Assembly (NCBI GenBank): GCA_026770025.1
Contig: JAMXDE010000015.1
Location: 1,426,001-1,490,000, forward strand
Length of the DNA stretch: 64,000 nucleotides
From: Craspedostauros australis
Taxonomy: Eukaryota; Bacillariophyta; Bacillariophyceae; Mastogloiales; Achnanthaceae
Direction: 5' to 3'
A program made the translations under genes and the position numbers. Position 1 is the first letter of the stretch; each line of letters begins with the position of its first letter. The notes beneath the pieces are model-generated. The model was not told the DNA's origin. It made no database searches and saw only the letters and a list, made by a program, of their open reading frames with translations. Shown in pieces: positions 52,742-61,900 of the stretch.

Positions 52742-53862
52742 CTAGTATTGTACTTGGAATAGAGAGTTGCCATGTTCGATTTGAAGCTGGGTTATAGTGA
52801 CAATTGCTTTCATCACATGCTTGTGCAACATCAGGTCATGGCGGAAACGATTCTCCAGGATCTTCCAATTCTTGAAGCGGCCATTCACAGTCTCATGGCG
52901 AGCACGAGCTTGGCTTTTGGCTTGCTTCTCCGCCTCTGTAACAAAATCATCGGATGTTCGGACAGCTTCGTCACCGCGGTATCCACGATCAGCCTCCACC
53001 ATCTCACCATCATCCAAGTACTGTTTCAGCAAAGAGCGAAAGATCTTGAGGTCTGGGTGCCGCCCACAAGCAAACGGACCATTCATCCATACGATATCTC
53101 CCTTTTGGATCGACACAGCGATCTCATATCTGATTCCAGCCGATCGGAACTTGTGCGAATACCACTTGCGATCGAATGGGGTTGGCTCGTTGATCTTGAA
53201 ATCAGTGCCATCAACCGTGACCAGGCATGATCTGTTCAAATCCCCAGAGTATCGGTTTTCCCACAGGATCTTTTCATGGCGACGTCAAAGAGAGACAAGC
53301 AGTGCAAAAGATGTGAGCTTGTTTGTTGCTGAATCAATTGTGAGTGAAATGCATTCCCCTTGGGACTTACCACATCATTTTTCAAATCTGCTACAGCCTT
53401 GATGGCTGACCAGATATGGAGCTTGAGAGTCTTATCCGTGGTCCGAAGGAAGACGCATGCCATGCGAACGGATGGGTAGTGCCGCATGTAGTACAGGGCC
53501 CAAAGGAGATGCTTTGGCTTCAGGTCCCCACGACGTGCTGCAAGTGCCCACAGCACAGAGCAGAGATGAGGCGAAATCCCAAATGCAACGGTAAAGTCCT
53601 CCCCAAATGCACCTGATCGGCATCGTAGATTGGTGATGCACTGGCCAGGGGTGAGAAGGATGTAGCGCGCAAGATCGAGGAAGTCTTGCACGCTGCCGAT
53701 GGAGTACCGATGGTCGTAGGCACCATTCAACATTGGTTGGGTGTTTGCTCGAAGGAAGAAGTTGGAGCTGAAGTGATTGCTGTCCCTGCCTCTCCAAATC
53801 ATGAAGGATCGGCCAACTGACTTGGGAGAATCCGTGTCCAATGATGGGGTTGTCTGCTTCAT
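52742..53862 (-). CDS. PIF/Harbinger transposase (DDE_4 family), two exons
   Basis: Exons 53862-53371 and 53269-52742 join to 339 aa. The intron (53370-53270, 101 bp) has GTAAGT at the donor and AAAAG at the acceptor. Joining restores the family motif across the junction: VADLKNDV/ILWENRYSG. Exon 1 has the helical part (FGISPHLCSVLWAL, HLLWALYYMRHYPS). Exon 2 has the nuclease: TVDGTDFKINEP (Asp184), VEADRGYRGDE (Asp258) and RARHETVNGRFK (Glu290), a complete DDE triad. It cuts and rejoins the element's ends. Length suits the family (usually 340-450 aa). Another short 5' exon cannot be excluded, since frames upstream to 54365 are open but lack motifs. Likely functional. Confidence 0.9.
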
Positions 53863-55084
53863 CTGTTCTCTTCTGTAAATGGTTGCTGGCTTGCACCAGT
53901 AGATGCAGCCACTGGCATGGAGCCATTCGCATCCCTCTGCAGTTGAATCGTTGGAAGCAGAGCATCACGTTGTGTTCGTGGTTTTTGATTGATGTTGGCT
54001 GTGCGATGATGGCGATGCGAAAACCGAAGAGCATGGTTCTGTGGTGACTGGGGTGCCCCAGTTGATGGTGTCCTCCGCCGAGGGGCCGCCTCCGGGAGGG
54101 TTGGATGGTGTTCTTCTTCGTCTGAATTCGACACAGAAGAGAGGAGCAAGAGATGTTGGTGCTTGGCTTGAATCGTCGTTGTGAAGCACCACCCCTGGTT
54201 CGTGTGTCTGCTTCCGTTGCATGTGGCAACGCAAATCAAAGAACAGGCCGATCGGCCAAAGCGCACCTCTGCGATGAGCTGTCCTGCGACGGGGTCAACA
54301 TGCTGTTCGGTGGGACCAACTTCGACACAAGCCAATGACAAGTAGCGTTGAGTACTCCACTCCACACCATTTCAAATCGAGGAGCCAAAAAGGCGTCCGA
54401 CAAGTACGCAATTCGCATCCGACAAGTACACGATTTCCATCCGACAGATACTAAATAGGCAAGAAAATTAACGGTTTAGTAACCGTCGGACTAGAACTTT
54501 AGAGTTGTCGGAGTAGAAATGGCGAACCACAAATTCTGTCTTTTGTTTTCTACGTGAGCTACTACTGACTGTTGCGTAGGAAAGCACACATGAGACTTGT
54601 CGGCGAAAACCAGGTACTTGTCCCCCCAAAAACGAATACCGTCGGTTCCTAAGAATTTCTTGTCGGAGGGTCAATATACAGATTTGAAGACATCATTCCA
54701 AGTGAGCCGTCCAAAGCACATGAAGCTGAGTATGCTCACCAAATCCAACTGAGCTCCCACAAAAAGCAAATTCGACCCACGAGGAAGTTGCATTCCGAAC
54801 AAAACAGGATGATGGCACCTCATGCCCTCATGTACGCACCACAATCCTCCTCATCTGTGCAATACTGTTGATTGAAACAGGCAATGACGAATGTGACAGC
54901 CTGAATGCTTGCCGTAGTCTGGCTGCGTTACTCCTACCTGCGTGCTTGATTTGAATAGACAGCTGGTTGATCGATCGATGATACCATCCCCCAGCATTGG
55001 TCGAGTTGTTTGCAGCGTTGCACTCGCAGTATCTGCTGTAGCAGGGGTGTCCATCACAAGCCCACAATTCAGCTTACCTCCAAG
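53863..55084. promoter_or_regulatory. Divergent promoter region between the two Harbinger genes
   Basis: Transposase reads left, second gene reads right. At 54380-54670 there is a cluster of TCCGACAAG / TTGTCGGA words (for example CCGACAAGTACGC, CCGACAAGTACAC, GTTGTCGGAG, CTTGTCGGCG). Related words occur near both ends of the element (about 51545 and 57590). They may be binding sites of an element-encoded protein. Confidence 0.45.
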
Positions 55085-57211
55085 ATGGCACAAATCCAAG
55101 TTGCTCGAGCTCAAAGGTGGTCACCCGCAGGAGATCACGCTGCTTACATCATCAAAGGTTTCATCTCCAATCCTCCTCGCTTCCAACCAACCAAGGAAGG
55201 CTTCTCGAACTTCTGGGAGTCGCACGTCGAGTGGCACAGTCTCTACAGCCAAAAGAACACGAAGAAGAATTTCCTCAATTGTTGGGCCCGTCTGCTGAAG
55301 TTCCTCGAGAGTGGAAAAGGTGCGTCCGTTTTGTGATGTTGCCTGTTGTGACTATTATTGTGATCGCCGACTGTCCTGACATGTTCGTGAACCAAATCTC
55401 TTCTCACACAGCTCTGATTTGCTTTGCTGTGCACAGGATTTGGATCTGATTTTCGCAAGAGGTGCGGTCTGGATTCCACAGAACGCCTTGCAGAATTGCG
55501 TGAACAACGCGGAATCGACCTGAACTACCGACCAGCACAAGGCGCTGTTAACAACACTGATGCCAATCACCCTCCTGCTGCTGATCTTGCTCGCGGTTCT
55601 TCTTCGGACGACGACGAAAGTTACCTTCCTTCTGTTCATTCTGATCGTCTCGGCTCTGCTGTATCTTCAGACAGCTTGGAGCTCGACCCAGGATTCGTTG
55701 ACGACGATCTCTCTCAAGCTACCCCACCATTCATTATGCCTCGTCGTGGAGTTCAAGGCCCTCGTGGACCCCCTGTCCGAGACGTGAACAAGCCAACACC
55801 TCCTCCTGCCCCCAAGCGCGACGCCACACCCAACGACAAGACCATCGTGGATGCCATGGGCAAGATGGGAATCCGGAGTGCAGATCGCGCCATGAGCCCT
55901 GCACTGGACATGGTCAAGCTCGGATCATTCACTGAACGTGCTTTCGATCCTTTGACAGCTGCGAATGGAACTGGGCGCTACCGTGAGGGGATTCACATGT
56001 TTGTGGTCCTGGACGCAAAGGTAGATCCAGATTCTGTGGCGCTGTCTACGGAGGATGAAGGGTGGACACTGAAGCTGACATACAAGGTACCAAAGATGTA
56101 CTTCACAGCAGAGTGCATCTACGGAGTCTACGGATACGACAAAGGGTTTTCTACAAGCCTTGCGGCGGCTAAAAATTATTTCCAGGATCTCGCTCGGAAG
56201 GTCACCGACGATGCAGGCGAGCTTGTTGTCAGCTGCCAGTTCAGCCTCCCAAGGAAGATTGACAGCCTCTTCCGCAACGTCAAGACCAAGGACCTCGAGG
56301 AACCCAACTTCGAGATCGTGGAGAACTACCTTGGTACCACCACACTGGTGACGTTCTGCTTTTTTCAGGAGAACTTCAATCAGCAGCAGTTCGGGACGGC
56401 TGGTCGTCGTGGCGTCCGAGGCTTGGATGGGATGGTGTACTCCTTCAATCCCATCATGCCTGCGCCCGCCGTCCCGACTGCACAAGGATTTGGCTCCCAC
56501 CCCTTTGGCCATCCTGCTCCAACCCAACCAGGCGGTGGCAGCAGCAACCATCATCCTGCTCCGTTCGGATCTCCGATTCCCAATTCTGGTGGCGGGTTTG
56601 CCAGCCCTGCAGCAGCCACCCAGAATGCTGCCCAGACTGCTGCGCAGACTGCTGCGATCCGCCAGCAGATGGAGCGCGAGGCCGCGGCCCAAGTTGCTCG
56701 AGCGCAAGAGCTAGCTCGCAAGGAACGGGCCGAATGCGAGGCTCTCTTGCGTGCGGCAAAAGAGCGCTCCCAGCTTGATGCTCAGGCCAAGGCCCGAATT
56801 GAGCATGAAGCTCGGGCCCAGTTCGAGGCCATGCGCAACGAAGCTTATGCTCGTGAGCAGCATGCGCAGGCTCGGCTGGCTGAGCTTGAGGCGCAGCTCC
56901 TTCAAGCTCACACCAACGCATCCCTGGCTTCCCACAATCCCAGCGGGTTGCCTGGTGGTGGCGTTCCCGACCCAGTCTGGAGCTCCTCTCAATCCAGCAG
57001 TACTGGGAGCTCCATCCCCACTGTCGAGATGGAGATGACAGCTCTGACAGGCTCTGTGCGCCCCCGCAACGGTGAGGATGCCCCACGTCGTGATGATGTG
57101 CTCCGCCTGAAAGTGGATGAGGTATCAGGCGGAGCTGCAGCAGGAATGCCTGATGGAGTGAATGGCAGTGTTGTGTCTGCCGATGCAACAGGGCACACTG
57201 TGAACGCCTAA
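55085..57211 (+). CDS. Second gene of the Harbinger element, two exons, function unknown
   Basis: Exons 55085-55319 and 55437-57211 join to 669 aa. The intron (55320-55436, 117 bp) is bounded by GTGCGT and GTGCACAG and the junction reads LESGKG/FGSDFRKRCG. Start context is CAAGATGGC. The N-terminal ~100 residues (ending LAELREQRG) are Trp/Phe-rich and helical (QRWSPAGDHAAYII, FSNFWESHVEWHSLYS) and could be a Myb/SANT or trihelix-like DNA-binding part, as found in the partner protein of other Harbingers (inference). The middle holds an alpha/beta region (HMFVVLDAKVDPDSVAL..YFTAECIYGVYGYDK) that I do not recognise. The C-terminal third is Pro/Gly-rich, then an Ala/Glu/Arg coiled coil. It lies between the element's ends, so it travels with it. 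A captured host gene is the alternative. Confidence 0.8.
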
Positions 57212-57610
57212 GTGCAGCGCAACGCAGCACACCGCATCAGCCTGAATGCGTCAACAACAACAACAACAAAATCACCGCATCACCGTGAATGCGTCAACAC
57301 CAGAAACATCACACGAGAAGCAGCAAAGCACAGAAATCACAGACAGAGAGCACTACTCCCCAGAGTAGATCACACAGAATAACAACAACAGCACGAACAA
57401 AACCAAAACAAACACCAAAAAACAACGAAAACAACAGAAACAGAAACACAAAGGAGAGAACTAACTAAGTACTCAATAGTAGTAGGAACAAACAAAGTAC
57501 CATGATGGGTGCAAACCACATATTTATGTCTAATCAAGTACTTAGTCTTGCCAATTCCGACATAAAAAGTAAGCTTTTCTCCTTTTCCGACAACTCCCCG
57601 TGGGACTCCC
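57212..57610. other. Right non-coding end of the Harbinger element
   Basis: CAA- and ACA-rich sequence (57248-57440) follows the stop codon. The last part contains ATTCCGACATAAAAAG and TTTTCCGACAACTCC just inside the right inverted repeat. Confidence 0.6.
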
Positions 57611-57632
57611 AATGTGAAATGCGATAGGCCTC
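57611..57632 (-). repeat. Right terminal inverted repeat of the Harbinger element
   Basis: 22 bp, perfect reverse complement of 50473-50494. Followed by TAATA, the second copy of the target duplication. Confidence 0.95.
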
Positions 57633-57688
57633 TAATAACTTCACATCACACACACACACACTACTCGTATCGTCTCCCGATCATCACA
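57633..57688 (+). repeat. Copia 3' LTR, second part
   Basis: TAATA duplicate (57633-57637) and then the last 51 bases of the LTR, identical to 44541-44591 and ending ATCACA. AAACC (57689-57693) is the right target duplication. Confidence 0.95.
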
Positions 57689-57736
57689 AAACCATTCGAT
57701 CAACAAGTACACAAAGCACCAACAGCAAAGTCACCA

Positions 57737-58647
57737 TGGTCAAGGTGAGTCTCCCTGAACGATGTTGGTGAAGCCGCGTTGGTTGGTCAGTGTTGCGGAC
57801 AAGTGTAGTACGAGCAGGACCAATGACTCCGCATGTGGAAGCAGAATACAACGAAACACAATGGCGGTGCGAGGATCTACACGAATCAACACAGATCATC
57901 CTGCTTCGCTTTGTTGTGATACTGCCCATCATCGTCTCACCTTGCCTCCATGATTTCTGCAACAACCCGCAGATCGTCCTCATCAGCACATCGGCTCCCA
58001 TCCTGAAGGAGACCGAAGAAACCGGCGTCTGGATGGAAGAGATCGCCGCACCGTACTACAAATTCGTCGAGGCCGGATACGAGGTCACCATCGCTTCGCC
58101 TGCTGGCGGTGCCATCCCCGTCGATGCCGGCAGTCTCAGTGATCCCTTCTTCACCGATGCCTCCAAGAAATTCCTGCACGACGCCACCGCCATGGGCAAG
58201 TTCATGCATTCCAAGAAGCTTGAGACGCTCCAATTCCCATCCGACTACGATGCCATCTACATGCCGGGCGGGCACGGATGCTGCGTGGATTTCATCGACA
58301 ATGCGACCCTCAAATCGGCCATCGAGACCATGTACAATGCCGGCAAGATCGTCGCGACGGTCTGTCACGGACCCATCTGCTTGTGCGATTGCGAGACGCC
58401 GGATGGAAAGCCGTTCGTGCAGGGCAAGACGGTGACTGGATTTGCGGATTCGGAAGAAGAGGCCGTGCAGAAGGTCGAGCTGGTGCCGTACCTCATCGAG
58501 ACCAGGTTCAAGGAGCAGGGCGCCAACTATGAAAAGGCCGATGACTGGAATTCCAAGGTCTGCATTGACGGCAACCTCATCACCGGACAGAATCCTCAAT
58601 CGTCGGAGGCTGCCGCGGAAGCCGTTATCAAGGCGCTGGCTGCCTAG
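57737..58647 (+). CDS. DJ-1/PfpI superfamily protein (Hsp31-like glyoxalase III/chaperone type), two exons
   Basis: Exon 1 (57737-57745) codes only MVK. The intron (57746-57972, 227 bp; AAG/GTGAGT and CCCGCAG/ATC) leads to exon 2 (57973-58647), giving 227 aa that begin MVKIVLISTSAP, the expected first strand. Start context is GTCACCATGG. Motifs: ETGVWMEEIAAPYYKF with the conserved Glu, MPGGHGCC, and the nucleophile elbow VATVCHGP with Cys134-His135, then FADSEEEAV, which supplies the acidic partner in Hsp31-like members. The family detoxifies glyoxals or acts as an oxidative-stress chaperone in the cytosol. The length suits the Hsp31 branch. The 3' end of a Copia element sits 43 bp upstream of the ATG, so its native promoter is displaced and expression may now depend on the LTR. 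Confidence 0.93.
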
Positions 58648-58995
58648 AGATAGCAAGTGCACTACCGTAGCAATTGAGCTCTGCCAAACACTGTTGTGCT
58701 CCGCTGCATTTCAATCACTGCAGAAGAGTTGCTGTTTTGCTCGAGGTACTCCACACAACGGATGGCGACCATTAACAGTCACAATGCAAACAGATGTACT
58801 GTTGTGCCAAGCTGCCGTTTTCGCGCAAATTGAGCAATGATGCATCTTGCGGTCGAAGCTCCAGACCAAACATTTCACCACAGGTGGAGGAGCACCATTC
58901 TCTATAATACATGGGCGTTTATGTCTTTAATCGCTTTCCATTCATTTCTATAGCATGCCTGGTCGTGTGCTGCCGTTGGCTTGATCCTGTCCTCC
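58648..58995. other. Intergenic region between convergent genes
   Basis: Shared 3' flank of the DJ-1 gene (+) and the charged coiled-coil gene (-). No gene was recognised. Confidence 0.6.
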
Positions 58996-61900
58996 TCATT
59001 TGTCCTTCTTGCCACTCTCGTTCACTGGGCTTGGTGCGACCTGCGCTCTATTTGCCCGTCCCATCCGGAACCCTGGTGCGGCGCTGCGCAACCTTGGAGT
59101 TTGAGGCTTGGCGCCGAAGCTGAAAATGTTCGATTTGCCGCCTTCATCTCCTTTCTTGCCCGCCGCCCCGCCTTTGGAGCCCTTTGGCGTCTTCACATTC
59201 GAAATCCCAATGTCGGACAGTTCGATGGATTCCTCGGTGGCCGCGTTCTTCTGCAACTTCTGGGTTTCCTGGATGTCGGATGACAGGGTCACCTCGATGG
59301 AACTTTCGACCGGCGACATCACGGAGAGTTTCGTGCCAGGTGCGCCACCTTCGGCTTCATCATATGAGGTGCTTGGGCTCTTCATCGGTTCTTCATCACC
59401 CATCCCCAACTCGACCATGTTGTTGCTGCCTTCGCTGCGGACGACCCTCTTGCCAGCCGCATCGTCGTCTGCGATTTTCAGCAAATCGTCGATCCCTGCC
59501 TGCAAAGTCTTGTCGGTCTCGGCCAGGAATTCACGCATGGAGTCTGGAACGAAGTCCTCGCTGTCCGAGCTGGGTTGCAACTCAACGTTCATCTCGACAT
59601 CGGCGACGCCGGCTTGCTTGTTTTCGGATTGCTCCGCCTCTCTTGTTGCATTGTTGGCGACCGCGGGAGCGTTCGTTGTCTCCATCTCCTGCTTTTTGCT
59701 GCCATTGCTGTAGCTCCTGCTTGGAACATTGCCGATGAAGTCTTCGGGACAGGGGGGCTGGCGCTTGCGTGGCTTTGCGGAGGCCTCCTGCTGGACCTTC
59801 CGTGCCTTCTCCGCAAGTGTGGATTGCGGTTGATCACCGGGGGATGCGCTGGTGTTCTTGTCCTGTTCGGAAGGTGGAGCAACTTGGTTGGAAACGGCGT
59901 TGTCCAGTGGTTGGGCTTTTCGTTCATCGACGAGCGCGGGTTCGTCTTCATCAACATCCATCTTGTCCTTCGCTCCGTCACCTCCATGAGCAAGGCCTTC
60001 CACTGTTGGCAACGTCGCTGCCAACGTGGCCTCCAACTCATCGATGGCAGGTGCCATCACGGCATCGTATTCCTCACTTTCAAATGAACTTTTGTCGGGT
60101 TTGGCCGTTAGTGCCATGACGTCTTCAATTTGGTCCACCATCACCCGGTCGGCGTCCTCGATGAAACTCCTCAGTGATTCTGGAATGTAATCATCGTCGT
60201 CTTCATTCTCGCCCTCATCGTCATGCGCAGTAGTCTTATCGCTGGAGTCGACGTTGTGGCGAATGACATCCTTCCCTTCGTCGGCATCTTCCTCCGCGAA
60301 CGCACTTTCGCTTGTGACAACTTCGATCCCAGCCTCCGTCTTCGGAGACGTGGCCTTGCCGGTGGTCGGGGTGCCCTTACCTTGATTGTTTATGAGTTCA
60401 GTCTCTGTCGAATGCGATTTGATGTTCGATGCAACCTGCCCCGTGTGCTCGTCGGACTGCGACGGCGATTCTTGATCCTTGGTGGTGGCAACAGCGACGG
60501 CGGCCTCATCACCTTTGCTCCTTTGTCGTTGCTCGTCTTGTGTCTTCGCGGCGATTCCGGAATCATCCGTGTAGCTTGGCATGATCGGGAAAGTCCTCCC
60601 CTCACGCATGGTGTGCTCGTGCTCTGTGCCAGCGCACAGTACCGAATCGAACTTATCCGACATGAGCTGGTTGGCCGCCTTGAGGAATCCCTTCAGCGCG
60701 CCCGGGACGAAGGCGTCGTCTTCGCTCACATACGTCTCGATATCGCGTGTCGATCCAGACCAGACGGAGAAGTCTTCGGCTTCATCCTGATCTCGTCGTC
60801 CTCCACGCCGCAGCGATTCGAGATTGTTCTTGAGGTGCTGCTGCAACGGTAGATCGTGCAATTTGTCCGAGCTCGCAGATTCAGATGAAGGTAGTTGTAT
60901 GGCGTCACTGTTCCCCTCATCGGCTGCCATGCGCTTGGTGGCCTGTTCCACCTGCGCTTTGATGCGAGCAAGCGCTGCGCTTTCGGCCGCCCGGCGTTCC
61001 TCATCCACATCTTCCGACGTGCTGGGCTGGTCTTGAAGATCTTGGCTGCTTTGGGATTCGATTGTCACTGCATTACTCTCGGGCGATTTCACGTCTTGCT
61101 GTTTGATTCCACCATGCTGGTCAACTGCAGGAGCCGAAATAGAAGCAAGCGCAGGAGCAGGAGCAGCGGCAACTTGCGCGTAGGACATGCCGCTGCTTGC
61201 ACGCACTTTACTGCTTGTCGCCCTGGTCGGTGCAGTTGCATTCGAAGCCGACGTAGCGGCTGAAGCAGCAGCGGGGATGACATCTGAGTTTTCGAATGGC
61301 TTCTCCTTTGATTCTGATTTCTCTGCGATTTCGTCAACCGGCTTGGAGACTGGAGGGGTGATGACGACCGTTGGAGCAGCTGGTTTGGACTCCGTCGGTT
61401 TGTTCAGAGCGGCATCGTCAATGCTGAATGAGACCAGATTCTCCAACTCCGTTGCGCTGTTCAACAGCTCTTGCTGCAGTATGTCCAATCCTGCAGTCGG
61501 ATCGTCTACCTCCGATTCTTCGTTGCCGATGTTGGGCACAGGGGCAGCTTGCACCTTCGGAGGGTTCTCCGCTTTCTTCAGGATACCATCCAGACTCTTT
61601 GGCTTCTGCGGTGTCGTATCGCCGCCGCTGCCATCGCCACGTGATCGCAGTATGGCATCAGCTTGCATCTTGATGTCTTCCTGTTGCATGAGCTTGGAGA
61701 GCTCGTCCTCCGCAGCACGGCAGGCCTTCTCCTCGGCCTCGACGGTGGCTTCTTGCTCTTCCCGCAGCTGTCGCTCATGTTCTTCTTTCATCTTGCGCAG
61801 TTCCACCTGAGCGTGCATCTTGGCTGTCTCCTCAAGTTTGATACGCTCTGCTTCTTTCTTGGCCCTTTCATGCTCCTCCTTCATTGCACGTGCCTTGGCT

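Larger units (their letters stand above)
50473..57632. mobile_element. PIF/Harbinger-type DNA transposon nested in the Copia 3' LTR
   Basis: 7160 bp with 22-bp perfect inverted ends that begin GAGGCCTATCGCATTTCACA (50473-50494, and reversed at 57611-57632). TAATA on both sides (50468-50472, 57633-57637) is a target duplication. If one base of each flank belongs to the element, the duplication would be the 3 bp usual for Harbinger. The uninterrupted 5' LTR proves the empty site. It carries a two-exon DDE_4 transposase (minus) and a divergently placed second two-exon gene (plus), the usual two-gene plan of Harbinger elements. It inserted after the Copia element, so it is younger still. Confidence 0.92.
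44454..57688 (+). mobile_element. Young Ty1/Copia (CoDi-type) element carrying a nested Harbinger transposon
   Basis: LTRs of 138 bp begin TGTTGG and end ATCACA. AAACC flanks both sides (44449-44453 and 57689-57693). The 5' LTR (44454-44591) and the 3' LTR (50386-50472 plus 57638-57688, split by a 7.16 kb insertion) are identical base for base, so the insertion is very recent. Order: 5' LTR, primer site, gag ORF, pol ORF, polypurine tract, 3' LTR. Without the nested element it would be about 6.07 kb. It looks whole apart from the insertion in its 3' LTR. Pol order (protease, integrase, reverse transcriptase, RNase H) is that of Copia. Confidence 0.95.

Noticed and set aside
53432-54229. 265-codon minus-strand frame overlapping the transposase first exon
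   Set aside because: It uses a different frame from the conserved HLLWALYYM region and has no motif.
57790-57972. Unspliced 61-residue N terminus on the DJ-1 protein
   Set aside because: MVK plus a 227-bp intron with GTGAGT and CCCGCAG ends restores the usual MVKIVLIS first strand. The unspliced extension is intron sequence.
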